A DNA stretch of 64,000 nucleotides from Curvibacter sp. GWA2_64_110 (GCA_001797315.1 MGPC01000029.1:1-64000), one strand, 5' to 3'; counted from the stretch's first letter, positions 27,668-39,253 are shown. The notes: generated from the sequence alone by a model not told the origin. Numbers and translations are program-made.

Positions 27668-28107
27668 GCAAGCGTCTCCAATACAGTCCTGAGTTTTTCT
27701 GGCAAGGGCATCGGCCGGCGCGTCTGCCGGTCGACGTAAACGTGAACAAAGTGGCCTTGCGCTGCCGCCAGCTCTTCGCCCTCGGCGAACAGCCCGACCT
27801 CGTAGCGCACACTGGAATTTCCCAGGCGGGCCACGCGGATGCCGGCCTCGATGTTCTGGGGAAACGCCAGCGAAGCGAAATAATTGCACTGGGTTTCGAT
27901 CACCAGGCCGATGGTCTCGCCCTGGTGGATGTCCAATGCGCCCTGCTCGATCAGATAGGCGTTGACCGCCGTGTCGAACCAGCTGTAGTAGACGACATTG
28001 TTGACATGGCCATAGACATCGTTGTCCATCCAGCGCGTGCCAATCAAGCGAAAGGCCTTGTAGGCGCTGCGTCTCTCGGGTCTCGGTTTTTCTATTTTGG
28101 TATTCAT
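27664..28107 (-). CDS. 4HBT-like acyl-CoA thioesterase (hotdog fold)
   Basis: A 147-residue single-domain hotdog thioesterase. The motif [20 protein letters not shown] contains the catalytic Asp and the conserved His-Val-Asn of the 4-hydroxybenzoyl-CoA thioesterase/YbgC family. It hydrolyses an acyl-CoA of unknown chain. It is coupled to the nitroreductase gene (ATGA) and lies 35 bp after the HDAC-like gene. Confidence 0.9.
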   Translation of the reverse strand: MNTKIEKPRPERRSAYKAFRLIGTRWMDNDVYGHVNNVVYYSWFDTAVNAYLIEQGALDIHQGETIGLVIETQCNYFASLAFPQNIEAGIRVARLGNSSVRYEVGLFAEGEELAAAQGHFVHVYVDRQTRRPMPLPEKLRTVLETLA

Positions 28108-28142
28108 CGCATGTCCGATTCTGCCAGCCTGCGGCACCCAAC

Positions 28143-29072
28143 TCAGGCCTTGAGGGTTTGCCAGCGTTGCCAGTAGCCCAATGCCACCCGGTAGGTGTTG
28201 AGCTGCACCTGCACCGTCTCCTCGATCTTCACGCCATAACCACCGGCCATGGCAAAGGCCAGCGGAATGCGCCGCTGCCAACACCAGTCGAACACCCGGC
28301 GGTCGCGCGCCTCCAGCCCGTCATGGCTGAGCTTGAGGCGCCCCAGACGGTCCCCCTCGAACGGATCGGCACCGGCCAGGTAGATCACCAGATCCGGTTC
28401 GAAACGGTGCTGCAACTCGTCGAGTGCGGCGTCCAGCGCCTGCAGATAGGGTTCGTCACCGCAACCGTCGGGCAGTGCCACATCCAGATCGCTTTTTTCC
28501 TTGCGGAACGGAAAATTCTTCTCCCCGTGCAGCGACAGCGTGAAGACGCTGTCGTCCTGCCTGAAGATGTGCGCCGTGCCATTACCCTGGTGTACATCGA
28601 GATCAATGATGGCCACATGCACGGGCGTGCGCTGCTGCCGCCCCATCTCGGCTTGCATCAGGCGCGCTGCTACAGCGGCATCGTTGAAAACACAAAAACC
28701 GCCGCCCTTGTCGGCATAGGCATGGTGCGTGCCACCGGCCAGGTTGGCCGACACGCCCTCGTACAAGGCCATCCGTGCCGCCGCCACGGTCGCCCCGGCC
28801 GAACGCCGTGAGCGCTCCACCATGGCGGAGCTCCAGGGGAAACCGATCTCGCGCATGGCCGCCGGACTGATCGTGCCGTCCGCCAGCGACGCGATATAGG
28901 CTGGCTGGTGGACCAGCGCCAGTTCGCCGTCACTGGCACGCGGCGCCTCCTGCAGGGCCACCTGCGGCAACTCCCTGGCCAGACGCTCTCGCAACAGGCC
29001 GTACTTGGCCATGGGGAACCGATGCCCTGCTGGCAGCGGCAAGACAAAATGATCAGAGTGGAACGCCTTCAT
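28143..29072 (-). CDS. Histone deacetylase family protein (bacterial HDAC-like amidohydrolase)
   Basis: A 309-residue arginase/deacetylase-fold protein. Zinc ligands and catalytic residues are visible in [19 protein letters not shown] (paired His), [15 protein letters not shown] (Asp, His) and [13 protein letters not shown] (Asp), with the C-terminal AMAGGYG. Bacterial members deacetylate polyamines, acetoin-related compounds or protein lysines; which applies here is unknown. It begins the minus-strand group HDAC - thioesterase - nitroreductase - antiporter - dehydrogenase, and diverges from the phasin gene. Confidence 0.9.
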   Translation of the reverse strand: MKAFHSDHFVLPLPAGHRFPMAKYGLLRERLARELPQVALQEAPRASDGELALVHQPAYIASLADGTISPAAMREIGFPWSSAMVERSRRSAGATVAAARMALYEGVSANLAGGTHHAYADKGGGFCVFNDAAVAARLMQAEMGRQQRTPVHVAIIDLDVHQGNGTAHIFRQDDSVFTLSLHGEKNFPFRKEKSDLDVALPDGCGDEPYLQALDAALDELQHRFEPDLVIYLAGADPFEGDRLGRLKLSHDGLEARDRRVFDWCWQRRIPLAFAMAGGYGVKIEETVQVQLNTYRVALGYWQRWQTLKA

Positions 29073-29131
29073 GCCTCGATTCTGGCGCTAGCCTCTGATG
29101 AATCTGCCGATTTAGGGTCTCGCCTCTAATA

Positions 29132-29146
29132 TGCTGCATTGCAGCA
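29132..29146. promoter_or_regulatory. Palindromic operator upstream of the phasin promoter (PhaR-like)
   Basis: TGCTGCA-T-TGCAGCA, a perfect palindrome just upstream of the -35 element. The TGC...GCA symmetry resembles sites bound by the PHA repressor PhaR in other bacteria. Its centre is 59 bp from that of the second palindrome. Confidence 0.6.
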
Positions 29147-29154
29147 AAAAATGC

Positions 29155-29182
29155 TTGCACTCCCGTCCACACTCCCTATAAT
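29155..29182 (+). promoter_or_regulatory. Sigma-70 promoter of the phasin gene
   Basis: -35 TTGCAC (29155-29160) and -10 TATAAT (29177-29182), 16-bp spacer, giving a start near 29189 inside the second palindrome. Confidence 0.75.
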
Positions 29183-29189
29183 TCGCCTC

Positions 29190-29206
29190 ATGTTGCACTG
29201 CAACAT
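29190..29206. promoter_or_regulatory. Palindromic operator at the phasin transcription start (PhaR-like)
   Basis: ATGTTGCA-C-TGCAACAT, a perfect 17-bp palindrome directly after the -10 box, ideally placed to block transcription. It shares the TGCA core with the palindrome at 29132-29146. Confidence 0.65.
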
Positions 29207-29239
29207 AAATCCTTCAGCCCACCTTTCAAGGAGATTGTT

Positions 29240-29782
29240 ATGCTGACCGTCGAACAAGTCATGGCCTCTCACAAAGCCAACATCGATACCCTGTTTGGTC
29301 TGACCAGCAAAGCCTTTGAAGGCGTTGAGAAGCTGGTTGAACTGAACATGACCGCCTCCCGTGCCGCCTTGGCTGATGCCTCCGGCCAAGCCCAGTCGAT
29401 TCTGAGCGTCAAAGACGCCCAGGAACTGCTGGCCCTGCAATCCGCCCTGTTCCAGCCGCTGGCGGAAAAGACCGTGTCCTACAGCCGTCATCTGTACGAC
29501 ATCGCCTCCGGTACCGGCGCCGAGTTCGGCAAGGCTTTCGAAAGCCAGGCGGCCGACGCTCAGAAGAAATTCGTGGGTTTGGTCGACAATGCCGCCAAGA
29601 ATGCGCCGGCCGGCTCCGAAACCGCTGTGGCCGTAATGAAGAGCGCTGTCGCAGCCGCCAACAACGCACTGGAATCGATCCAGAAGTCGGTCAAGCAAGC
29701 GACCGAACTGGCCGAATCCAACTTCAATGCCGTGGCCGCCAATGCCGTCAGCGCCGCCAAGCCGGCTGCCCGCAAGCGGTAA
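29240..29782 (+). CDS. phaP: Phasin family protein (PHA granule-associated)
   Basis: A 180-residue, Ala-rich, mostly helical protein that coats polyhydroxyalkanoate granules. The N-terminal [20 protein letters not shown] and the segment [19 protein letters not shown] match the phasin_2 family typical of Burkholderiales; the C-terminus is Ala/Lys-rich ([10 protein letters not shown]). An AAGGAG ribosome site lies five bases before the ATG. Two PhaR-like palindromes bracket its promoter, so it is probably derepressed when PHA accumulates. No PHA synthase gene is in the window. Confidence 0.93.
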   Translation: MLTVEQVMASHKANIDTLFGLTSKAFEGVEKLVELNMTASRAALADASGQAQSILSVKDAQELLALQSALFQPLAEKTVSYSRHLYDIASGTGAEFGKAFESQAADAQKKFVGLVDNAAKNAPAGSETAVAVMKSAVAAANNALESIQKSVKQATELAESNFNAVAANAVSAAKPAARKR

Positions 29783-29785
29783 CAA

Positions 29786-29838
29786 AGGGTAAACCCTCGA
29801 TTTTTGGATGAAATGACTTTACAACAAGGGAAAACCCT
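29786..29838. repeat. Two related inverted repeats, AGGG-N4-CCCT, downstream of the phasin gene
   Basis: AGGGTAAACCCT at 29786-29797 and AGGGAAAACCCT at 29827-29838. The first is followed by CGATTTTT and could be the phasin terminator. The second lies in the spacer of the candidate small-RNA promoter. Their likeness also suits a pair of operators. Confidence 0.5.
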
Positions 29839-29846
29839 GACATAAT
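29818..29846 (+). promoter_or_regulatory. Sigma-70-like promoter of the candidate small RNA
   Basis: -35 TTTACA (29818-29823), 17-bp spacer, -10 CATAAT (29841-29846); each hexamer differs from consensus at one position. No reading frame of note follows before the terminator at 29927-29957. Confidence 0.65.
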
Positions 29847-29852
29847 TCATTT

Positions 29853-29957
29853 TATCGGAAACGAATTCGTTTCCACCGGTTGTCTCCTCGGGTCCTTTCG
29901 ACACCTTCGGGTTCAGGGATCCCTTCAAGGCCTCGTCTCTGACGGGGCCTTTTTTTA
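29853..29957 (+). ncRNA. Candidate small RNA (~105 nt) with CU-rich loop
   Basis: Defined by the promoter at 29818-29846 and a strong intrinsic terminator at 29927-29957, with no coding region between. The 5' end would fold as GGAAACG-AATT-CGTTTCC (29857-29874). A second stem GGTTGTC/GACACC exposes a pyrimidine-rich loop containing TCTCCTC, complementary to ribosome-binding sites. The 3' end is a hairpin plus seven T, as in Hfq-binding RNAs. It is not a family I recognise by name, and expression is unproven. Confidence 0.5.
29927..29957 (+). terminator. Intrinsic terminator of the candidate small RNA
   Basis: Stem GGCC-T-CGTC / GACG-G-GGCC with loop TCT, followed by TTTTTTT. It lies at the 3' end of the convergent patatin gene (29955), which reads the other way. 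Confidence 0.85.
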
Positions 29958-30899
29958 TTTGCTCCGAGCCTCGATCGCCGCCTTGAGTTGCGGCAGCAGT
30001 TGCTGCATGGCCACCCGTCCCGCCTGGATAGAGCGGCGGCGGGCGTTGAAATCGGCACTGGCCACCCCGTTGAGAGCCGGACGAACCACTACATCGGCAT
30101 CGCGCAACTCCCAGTTGTTGATGCTACGCCCCATGATGGTGAAGGTCTGCAGCAGGATCTGCAAGGTATCGCCAGCCGGGTTGGCATCCGGCACGTTGGA
30201 AATATCGACGGCAATCACCAGTTCCGCCCCCATCTGGCGTGCATAGCGCACCGGCACCGGCGACACCAAGCCACCATCCACGTATTCCCGCCCGGCAACC
30301 CGTACCGGCTGGAACACGGCCGGTACCGCGCTGGAGGCCCGCACGGCGGTCGCCGTGTCACCACGCTGGAACAACACGCCCTGGCCGCTGTTGAGATCGG
30401 TCGCCACGATACCCAAAGGCAATGGCAGGTCTTCGATCAGCCGCCCGCCGACCTGGGCATGGACGTAACGCGCCAGGGCATCACCGCGCAGCAGCCCACG
30501 ACTGAAGATCGGCAGTGTCCAGTCGGCAAAAGTTGCTTCCTCCATCGACTCAGCCACCTGCTGCAACTGCATCCCCGTCTTGCCACTGGCATACAAGGCG
30601 GCGACCAGACTGCCGGCCGAGGTCCCCGTCACCAGGGTAGGACGGATACCGGCCTCCTCCAGCACTTGGATCACTCCGACATGAGCAAAGCCGCGGGCTG
30701 CACCGCCACCGAGCGCCAGGCCGATACGGGGGGCCCTCTTGACCGGCTCAGGCACGGCGACCGGGGACTCCGGCATGGCCACTGGGCCAGCGGTGCAACC
30801 CGCCAGAACAAGCACCAGCAGTAGAACCAACCCATAATTTGACGCAGCCCAAGGATTGGCGTCAAATTTACTAAGAATGATTCTTGTTTGCTTTATCAT
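29955..30899 (-). CDS. Patatin-like phospholipase, lipoprotein
   Basis: A 314-residue serine lipid acyl hydrolase of the RssA/patatin type. The oxyanion loop is LALGGGAARGFAHVGVIQVL, the nucleophile elbow GTSAGS, and the catalytic Asp lies in VDGGLVSPVP. A hydrophobic stretch ends in the lipobox VLAGC, so it is probably anchored in the envelope. The start is uncertain: with the ATG at 30899 the N-terminus would overlap the Fur-like box upstream of the iron-binding protein gene; a TTG just before the hydrophobic stretch could be the real start. It diverges from futA. Confidence 0.85.
   Translation of the reverse strand: MIKQTRIILSKFDANPWAASNYGLVLLLVLVLAGCTAGPVAMPESPVAVPEPVKRAPRIGLALGGGAARGFAHVGVIQVLEEAGIRPTLVTGTSAGSLVAALYASGKTGMQLQQVAESMEEATFADWTLPIFSRGLLRGDALARYVHAQVGGRLIEDLPLPLGIVATDLNSGQGVLFQRGDTATAVRASSAVPAVFQPVRVAGREYVDGGLVSPVPVRYARQMGAELVIAVDISNVPDANPAGDTLQILLQTFTIMGRSINNWELRDADVVVRPALNGVASADFNARRRSIQAGRVAMQQLLPQLKAAIEARSK
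30867..30890. promoter_or_regulatory. Fur-like box between patatin and iron-binding protein genes
   Basis: The core AAGAAT-G-ATTCTT (30873-30885) is a perfect palindrome and the surrounding sequence resembles betaproteobacterial Fur sites of the GAATGATTCTC type. It lies 40-60 bp before the start of the iron(III)-binding protein, so iron repression of that gene is expected. Confidence 0.6.
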
Positions 30900-30929
30900 T
30901 GGGGATCGAATTTCAAAAGGTTCATTGAC

Positions 30930-31973
30930 ATGCGTCTGCGTCATTTCACATTGACAGCCACCTTGGTGCTGGCAGGCACCGCCGCCTGCGCCCAGGAACA
31001 GGTTCTCAACATCTATTCCGCCCGCCATTACCCGACGGATGAAGCCCTGTACAGCAACTTCACCAAAAACACCGGCATCAGGATCAGTCGTGTCGATTCG
31101 GATGATGCGGGTATTGTCTCGCGTCTCAAGGCCGAGGGTGCCGCCTCCCCGGCCGACGTGGTTCTGTTGGTAGACGCCGCCCGCCTGTGGCGCGGCGAGG
31201 CCGAGGGCCTGTTCCAGCCCGTCAAGTCCAAGGTCCTGGACGAGGCCATTCCGCAGCAATTGCGCGGCAAGCCGACAACCGACGGCGCGTCCGCCTGGTA
31301 CGGCTTCTCGACGCGAGCCCGCATCGTGGTGTACGACAAGATCAGGGTCAAGAAGGAAGACGTCGACACTTACGAAGAGCTGGGCGACCCCAAGAACAAG
31401 GGCAAACTCTGCATCCGCTCCGGCTCCCACCCCTACAACCTCTCGCTTTTTGGCGCCGTACTCGAACATCTGGGCGAGCCAAAGACCGAGGCCTGGCTCA
31501 AGGGCATGGTCGACAACATGGCCCGCACACCGAAGGGCGGCGATACCGACCAGATCAAGGCCGTGGCTGCGGGCGAATGCGGCATTGCCGTCACCAACAG
31601 CTATTACCTGGCGCGCCTGATGCGCTCTCCCCGTGCCGAGGATCAGGCCGTGGTCGAGCGCATCGGCGTGGTGTTCCCCAACCAGGGTAGCTGGGGCACC
31701 CATGTCAACATTGCCGGCGGCGCCGTTGCCAAGAACGCCAAGAACCCGGCCAATGCGGTCAAATTCCTGGAGTACCTGGCCAGCGCCCAGGCGCAAGAAC
31801 ATTTCGCCAACGGCAACAACGAATGGCCGGCCGCCAAGGGCGTCAAGCTCAGCAACCCCGCCCTGCAGGCCATGGGCGGCGGCTCGTTCAAGAGCGAGAC
31901 CATCCCGATCAGCGTGGTCGGCATGAACCAGGTCAAGGTACAGCAGATGCTCGACCGCGTCGGCTTCCGCTAG
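30930..31973 (+). CDS. Iron(III) ABC transporter substrate-binding protein (FutA/FbpA-like)
   Basis: A 347-residue periplasmic binding protein with a signal peptide (MRLRHFTLTATLVLAGTAACA, cleavage near AQEQ). The mature domain starts VLNIYSARHYPTDEALY, as in FutA/FbpA ferric-binding proteins; the adjacent tyrosines in TNSYYLARLM are the usual Fe(III) ligands. It delivers ferric iron to an ABC permease, but no permease or ATPase gene is next to it, so its partners must be elsewhere. A Fur-like box lies upstream. The ATG at 30930 is chosen to give a normal signal peptide. A terminator follows. Confidence 0.92.
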   Translation: MRLRHFTLTATLVLAGTAACAQEQVLNIYSARHYPTDEALYSNFTKNTGIRISRVDSDDAGIVSRLKAEGAASPADVVLLVDAARLWRGEAEGLFQPVKSKVLDEAIPQQLRGKPTTDGASAWYGFSTRARIVVYDKIRVKKEDVDTYEELGDPKNKGKLCIRSGSHPYNLSLFGAVLEHLGEPKTEAWLKGMVDNMARTPKGGDTDQIKAVAAGECGIAVTNSYYLARLMRSPRAEDQAVVERIGVVFPNQGSWGTHVNIAGGAVAKNAKNPANAVKFLEYLASAQAQEHFANGNNEWPAAKGVKLSNPALQAMGGGSFKSETIPISVVGMNQVKVQQMLDRVGFR

Positions 31974-31990
31974 GCACCGTCGAACCATGA

Positions 31991-32018
31991 AAAAGCCTGC
32001 ACGCGTGCAGGCTTTTTT
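31991..32018. terminator. Bidirectional intrinsic terminator between the iron-binding protein gene and clpA
   Basis: Stem AAAAGCCTGCACG/CGTGCAGGCTTTT followed by TT, 17 bp after the stop codon and 20 bp before the clpA stop on the opposite strand. Confidence 0.9.
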
Positions 32019-32038
32019 GTTGGCATAACAGCCTGGAA

Positions 32039-34366
32039 TCAGTCGGCGGTGGCCTCTTCCGGCTTGGCCTTGCCTTCCTTCTTCGACAGGGGCTGGATGT
32101 CGAGCAGGACCTCGGTCTTGCTCTCATCGCGGTCATCCAGATCCACCGTCAGGCGGCCGCCTTCGGTCAAACGGCCGAACAGCAACTCGTCCGCCAGCGC
32201 ACGGCGAATGGTGTCCTGGATCAGGCGCTGCATCGGGCGCGCGCCCATCAGCGGGTCGAAGCCCTTCTTCGCCAAGTGCTTGCGCAGCTTGTCGGTGAAG
32301 GTGACATCCACCTTTTTCTCGGCCAGCTGAGTCTCCAGCTGCAGCAGGAACTTGTCGACCACGCGCAAGATGACCTGTTCGTCCAGTGCCTTGAAGTTCA
32401 CGATCGCATCCAGACGGTTGCGGAACTCGGGCGTGAACAGCCGCTTGATGTCACCCATCTCGTCGCCCGCCTGGCGCGGGTTGGTGAAGCCGATGGTCGC
32501 CTTGTTCATGGTCTCGGCCCCCGCATTCGTCGTCATGATGATGATGACGTTGCGGAAGTCGGCCTTGCGCCCGTTGTTGTCGGTCAGCGTGCCGTGGTCC
32601 ATGACCTGCAGCAGCACGTTGAAGATGTCTGGATGCGCTTTCTCGATCTCGTCGAGCAGCAGCACCGCGTGCGGCTTCTTGGTGATGGCCTCGGTCAGCA
32701 GGCCGCCCTGGTCGAAACCGACATAGCCGGGAGGCGCACCGATCAGGCGGCTGACCGCATGGCGTTCCATGTACTCCGACATGTCGAAGCGGATCAGGTC
32801 CACCCCCATGATGTAGGCCAATTGCTTGGCGGCTTCGGTCTTGCCGACGCCGGTGGGGCCGCTGAAGAGGAAGGAGCCGATCGGCTTGTCGGGTTTGCCC
32901 AAACCGGAGCGCGCCATCTTGACGGCCGAGGCCAGCACTTCCAGCGCCTTGTCCTGACCGAACACCACGCTCTTGAGGTCGCGTTCCAGCGTCTGCAGCT
33001 TGCTGCGGTCGTCGTTCGACACGTTGGCCGGTGGAATACGCGCGATCTTGGCCACGATGTCCTCGATCTCGTTCTTGCCGATGGTCTTCTTGCGCTTGGA
33101 CGGCACCAGAATGCGCTGGGCGGCACCGGCCTCGTCGATCACGTCGATCGCCTTGTCAGGCAGATGGCGGTCGTTGATGTACTTGGCCGACAGCTCGGCC
33201 GCCGCCTGCAGCGCCGCATTGGCGTACTTGACGTTGTGGTGTTCCTCGAAGCGCGACTTGAGGCCCTTGAGGATCTCGATGGTCTCGGGCACGCTCGGCT
33301 CCACCACATCGACCTTCTGGAAACGGCGCGACAGCGCCGCATCCTTCTCGAAGATACCGCGGTATTCGGTGAAGGTGGTTGCGCCGATGCACTTGAGCTG
33401 GCCGCTGGAAAGCGCCGGCTTGAGCAGGTTGGACGCATCCAGCGTACCGCCCGACGCCGCACCGGCCCCGATCAGGGTGTGGATCTCGTCGATGAACAGA
33501 ATGGCGTGCGGCTTGTCCTTCAGTGACTTGAGTACGCCCTTCAAGCGTTGTTCGAAATCACCGCGGTACTTGGTGCCGGCCAGCAGCGCGCCCATGTCGA
33601 GAGAATAGACGCTGGCCTCGGCCAGAATTTCGGGCACGTCTTTTTGCGTGATGCGCCAAGCCAGCCCCTCGGCGATGGCGGTCTTGCCGACGCCGGCCTC
33701 CCCCACCAGCAGCGGGTTGTTCTTGCGACGGCGGCACAGGATCTGGATCACGCGCTCGACCTCGTACTCGCGGCCGATCAGCGGATCGATCTTGCCGTCC
33801 TTGGCGGCCTGGTTCAGGTTCTGGGTGTACTGCTCCAGCGGCGAGGCCTTCTCGCTCTTTTCACTGCCGGCACCCTCTTCACTTTCCGCCGGCCCTTCGC
33901 CGGCCGCCTTGCCCGGCTCGGGCTGGTCGCTCTTCTTGATGCCGTGGGCGATGAAATTGACCACATCCAGGCGCGTCACGCCCTGCTGGTGCAGGTAGTA
34001 GACAGCGTGCGAATCCTTTTCGCCGAAGATGGCCACCAGCACGTTGGCGCCGGTGACTTCCTTCTTGCCGCTGCCGGTGGACTGCACGTGCATGATGGCG
34101 CGCTGGATCACGCGCTGGAAACCCAGCGTCGGCTGGGTGTCCACATCGTCGGTACCGGCCACCTGCGGCGTGTTGTCCTTGATGAAGTTGGACAAGGACT
34201 TGCGCAGGTCGTCGATGTTGGCTGCGCAGGCGCGCAGCACCTCGGCGGCACTGGGGTTGTCGAGCAAGGCCAGGAGCAGATGCTCCACGGTGATGAACTC
34301 ATGGCGTTGCTGGCGAGCCTCGACAAACGCCATGTGCAAACTGACTTCCAATTCTTGGGCAATCAT
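32039..34366 (-). CDS. clpA: ATP-dependent Clp protease ATP-binding subunit ClpA
   Basis: A 775-residue AAA+ unfoldase that feeds substrates to ClpP. An N-terminal repeat domain (about 1-145) that binds ClpS is followed by a charged linker, the first AAA module with Walker [14 protein letters not shown] and the second with [13 protein letters not shown]. The ClpA (not ClpB) type is shown by the lack of a long middle coiled coil and by clpS directly upstream (95 bp). The C-terminal tail is acidic and Lys-rich. Confidence 0.96.
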   Translation of the reverse strand: MIAQELEVSLHMAFVEARQQRHEFITVEHLLLALLDNPSAAEVLRACAANIDDLRKSLSNFIKDNTPQVAGTDDVDTQPTLGFQRVIQRAIMHVQSTGSGKKEVTGANVLVAIFGEKDSHAVYYLHQQGVTRLDVVNFIAHGIKKSDQPEPGKAAGEGPAESEEGAGSEKSEKASPLEQYTQNLNQAAKDGKIDPLIGREYEVERVIQILCRRRKNNPLLVGEAGVGKTAIAEGLAWRITQKDVPEILAEASVYSLDMGALLAGTKYRGDFEQRLKGVLKSLKDKPHAILFIDEIHTLIGAGAASGGTLDASNLLKPALSSGQLKCIGATTFTEYRGIFEKDAALSRRFQKVDVVEPSVPETIEILKGLKSRFEEHHNVKYANAALQAAAELSAKYINDRHLPDKAIDVIDEAGAAQRILVPSKRKKTIGKNEIEDIVAKIARIPPANVSNDDRSKLQTLERDLKSVVFGQDKALEVLASAVKMARSGLGKPDKPIGSFLFSGPTGVGKTEAAKQLAYIMGVDLIRFDMSEYMERHAVSRLIGAPPGYVGFDQGGLLTEAITKKPHAVLLLDEIEKAHPDIFNVLLQVMDHGTLTDNNGRKADFRNVIIIMTTNAGAETMNKATIGFTNPRQAGDEMGDIKRLFTPEFRNRLDAIVNFKALDEQVILRVVDKFLLQLETQLAEKKVDVTFTDKLRKHLAKKGFDPLMGARPMQRLIQDTIRRALADELLFGRLTEGGRLTVDLDDRDESKTEVLLDIQPLSKKEGKAKPEEATAD

Positions 34367-34461
34367 GTGACTTCCTTTGCCTTGCTTACAAACTAACTTT
34401 AATCCGATTCGCCCAACAGTCCAACAGTTCCGGACGTGAAAGAAGAATGACTTTTCCGGAA

Positions 34462-34821
34462 CTACTCGACCGGTTCACTGATGCATTGCAGCGGATGCCC
34501 GGCCTTGAGTGCAGCTTCCAGCACCTGATCGACCTTGGTAGCCGCCACATCCTTGGTATAGACGCCACAGACCCCTTTGCCGTCCAGATGGATCTTGAGC
34601 ATGATCTGAGTCGCGGTTTCCAAATCCTTGCTGAAATATTCCTGGATCACCACCACCACGAATTCCATCGGGGTGTAATCGTCATTCAGCATGACGACCT
34701 GGTACATCTGCGGCGGCTTGACCTTTTGCGTGCGCCGCTCCAGCACAACCGAGCCGCCATCATCCCTGGCCGGCTGCTGAACAGGCGGCACGGGCGGTTT
34801 TACGGGTGATTTCGTAGCCAT
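34462..34821 (-). CDS. clpS: ClpS adaptor protein
   Basis: A 119-residue adaptor that delivers N-degron substrates to ClpAP. The N-terminal 35 residues are an unstructured Pro/Lys-rich tail, as needed to engage ClpA; the fold contains [20 protein letters not shown], with the Asn-Asp-Asp motif that binds the N-terminal residue, and the conserved [11 protein letters not shown]. It precedes clpA, the usual order. Confidence 0.96.
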   Translation of the reverse strand: MATKSPVKPPVPPVQQPARDDGGSVVLERRTQKVKPPQMYQVVMLNDDYTPMEFVVVVIQEYFSKDLETATQIMLKIHLDGKGVCGVYTKDVAATKVDQVLEAALKAGHPLQCISEPVE

Positions 34822-34916
34822 GGATTCATTCTATCGAGCGCGCCTGCTGCTTGCCGTCTGTAGGTGAATTGGTGGCGTTTTTTCTGCATTCAAGCCACAA
34901 AATCCAGCCACCATGA

Positions 34917-34950
34917 AAAAACCGCTCCCGGCAGATACCGGAAGCGGTTT
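34917..34950 (-). terminator. Intrinsic terminator of icd
   Basis: Stem AAACCGCT-CCGG / CCGG-AGCGGTTT with a run of T when read on the minus strand, 46 bp after the icd stop. Confidence 0.85.
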
Positions 34951-34996
34951 GGGGTTCGTTCGGCAGGCCGGCCGCCGTTGGCAGCCATTCAGGCTC

Positions 34997-36250
34997 TTAC
35001 ATATTGTCGATCATCACCTGGCCGAAACCGGAGCAACTCACCTGGGTGGCACCATCCATCAGGCGGGCAAAGTCATAGGTCACCTTCTTGCTGGCGATGG
35101 ATTTCTCGATCGAACGGATGATCAGGTCGGCCGCTTCCTTCCAGCCCATGTGGCGCAGCATCATTTCGGCCGAGAGGATCTCGGAACCGGGATTGACGTA
35201 ATCCTTGCCGGCATACTTCGGCGCCGTGCCGTGGGTGGCTTCGAACATGGCGACGGTGTCGCTCAGGTTGGCGCCGGGGGCGATGCCGATGCCACCGACC
35301 TGGGCCGCCAAGGCGTCGGAGATGTAGTCGCCGTTGAGGTTCAGCGTGGCCACGACGCTGTACTCGGCCGGGCGCAGCAGGATCTGCTGCAGGAAGGCGT
35401 CGGCAATCACGTCCTTGATGACGATGTCGCGGCCGGTCTTCGGGTTCTTGAAGCGGCACCACGGGCCGCCGTCGATCAGCTGGGCGCCGAATTCCTTCTG
35501 CGCCAGGGCGTAGGACCAGTCACGGAAGCCGCCTTCGGTGAACTTCATGATGTTGCCCTTGTGAACGATGGTCACACTCGGCTTGTCGTTGTCGATGGCG
35601 TACTGGATGGCCTTGCGCACCAGCCGCTCGGTGCCCTCGCGCGACACCGGCTTGATGCCGATGCCGGACGTATTCGGGAAACGGATCTTCTTGACGCCCA
35701 TCTCGTCGATCAGGAACTTGATCAGCTTCTTGGCCTTGTCGCTTTCGGCTTCGTATTCGATGCCCGCGTAGATGTCTTCCGAGTTCTCGCGGAAGATCAC
35801 CATATTGGTCTTTTCCGGCTCCTTGACGGGTGAAGGAACGCCCTTGAAATACTGGACTGGGCGCAGGCAGACATAGAGATCGAGCTCCTGGCGCAGCGCC
35901 ACGTTCAGCGAGCGGATGCCGCCGCCGACGGGGGTGGTCAGCGGGCCCTTGATGGACACCACATACTCGCGCACCACGTCCAGGGTTTCCTGCGGCAGCC
36001 AGACATCGGGACCGTAGATCTTGGTCGATTTTTCACCGGCATAGACTTCCATCCAGTGAATCTGGCGTTTGCCACCGTAGGCCTTGGCCACAGCCGCATC
36101 GACCACCTTGAGCATCACCGGCGTGATGTCCAAACCGGTCCCGTCCCCCTCGATATAAGGAATGATGGGCTGGTCCGGCACATTGAGTGACATGTCGGCA
36201 TTGACCGTGATCTTCTTGCCTTCGGCAGGCACCTTGATGTGCTGGTACAT
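34997..36250 (-). CDS. icd: Isocitrate dehydrogenase, NADP-dependent (dimeric type)
   Basis: A 417-residue TCA-cycle enzyme converting isocitrate to 2-oxoglutarate. The sequence is close to E. coli Icd: [18 protein letters not shown] at the N-terminus, the phosphorylatable serine region [15 protein letters not shown], and the metal/substrate motif [20 protein letters not shown]. The NADP-specific Lys/Tyr region [16 protein letters not shown] is visible. A second, unrelated isocitrate dehydrogenase (monomeric type) lies 0.8 kb away, with a DUF192 gene between. Confidence 0.96.
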   Translation of the reverse strand: MYQHIKVPAEGKKITVNADMSLNVPDQPIIPYIEGDGTGLDITPVMLKVVDAAVAKAYGGKRQIHWMEVYAGEKSTKIYGPDVWLPQETLDVVREYVVSIKGPLTTPVGGGIRSLNVALRQELDLYVCLRPVQYFKGVPSPVKEPEKTNMVIFRENSEDIYAGIEYEAESDKAKKLIKFLIDEMGVKKIRFPNTSGIGIKPVSREGTERLVRKAIQYAIDNDKPSVTIVHKGNIMKFTEGGFRDWSYALAQKEFGAQLIDGGPWCRFKNPKTGRDIVIKDVIADAFLQQILLRPAEYSVVATLNLNGDYISDALAAQVGGIGIAPGANLSDTVAMFEATHGTAPKYAGKDYVNPGSEILSAEMMLRHMGWKEAADLIIRSIEKSIASKKVTYDFARLMDGATQVSCSGFGQVMIDNM

Positions 36251-36432
36251 GGAAACAGGTCTCCGTTTTCTGATGCAATTGCAAATTCTTGGGCAGGTCC
36301 GGCATTTGCCTTATGGGCGCACTGGATCGAATTTATAAATTCTAGTCTCAAAATTTCAGCCATACCCTGAGGCCAGGATATCGGACAATGCCTGCGCTCC
36401 AAGTCTTTTTCCCTGATACAACGCAACCCGCC

Positions 36433-36888
36433 ATGAAATCTCTCGCCTCCATCCTTGCCGTGCTGCTCCTGACTCTGGCCGGCCAAGCCCACTCGCAGGA
36501 CACGCCCCAGCGCGACCTGCCGCGTGTCAGACTGACGGCCGGCATGTACCAGATCGATGCACAAGTGGCGCTCACCCACCAGCAGCGCGCCACAGGGCTG
36601 ATGTTCCGCCGTGAGATGCCGCAACATGAAGGCATGCTGTTCGTGTTCGAGCAGCCGGCCGGCCAGTGCTTCTGGATGAAGAACACCCTGCTGCCACTGA
36701 CCGCGGCCTTCGTGGCCGACGACGGCACCATCGTCAACCTGGCGGACATGAAGCCCCAGACCACGGATTCACACTGCTCGGCCCAACCGGTGCGCTATGT
36801 GCTGGAGATGAACCAGGGCTGGTTTGCCAAACGCGGCATCAAGGCCGGCACCAAGTTGGGCGGCCAACCGTTTGACGGCCGCCCATAA
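36433..36888 (+). CDS. DUF192 family secreted protein
   Basis: A 151-residue protein with an N-terminal signal peptide (MKSLASILAVLLLTLAGQAH) and a DUF192 domain: QRATGLMFRREMPQHEGMLF, CFWMKNTLLPLTAAFV and RYVLEMNQGWFAKRGIKAG are the conserved blocks. Function is unknown; the domain forms a small beta barrel. The ATG at 36433 gives a clean signal peptide, whereas an upstream in-frame ATG at 36388 would not. It reads against the two flanking isocitrate dehydrogenase genes. Confidence 0.88.
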   Translation: MKSLASILAVLLLTLAGQAHSQDTPQRDLPRVRLTAGMYQIDAQVALTHQQRATGLMFRREMPQHEGMLFVFEQPAGQCFWMKNTLLPLTAAFVADDGTIVNLADMKPQTTDSHCSAQPVRYVLEMNQGWFAKRGIKAGTKLGGQPFDGRP

Positions 36889-36940
36889 TTTGCAAGGAAC
36901 CAGGCAGCATCCAGAATGCACGCTGCTTGGCCGGAAAAAG

Positions 36941-36972
36941 TAAAGGCGATCCAGACCATCGTCCGGATCGCC
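36941..36972 (-). terminator. Hairpin downstream of monomeric idh
   Basis: Stem GGCGATCC (36945-36952) with GGATCGCC (36965-36972); on the minus strand it is followed by TTTACTTTTTCC, which suits termination of the idh transcript. Confidence 0.65.
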
Positions 36973-37015
36973 TCCCAAGTACTTGCCCGCAGGTCGCTTT
37001 GACCGCGAGGTTGAC

Positions 37016-39253
<2,238 letters not shown>

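Noticed and set aside
29560-29928. Minus-strand frame covering the phasin 3' end and the small-RNA region
   Set aside because: Antisense to the phasin and the promoter/terminator pair; no recognisable protein.
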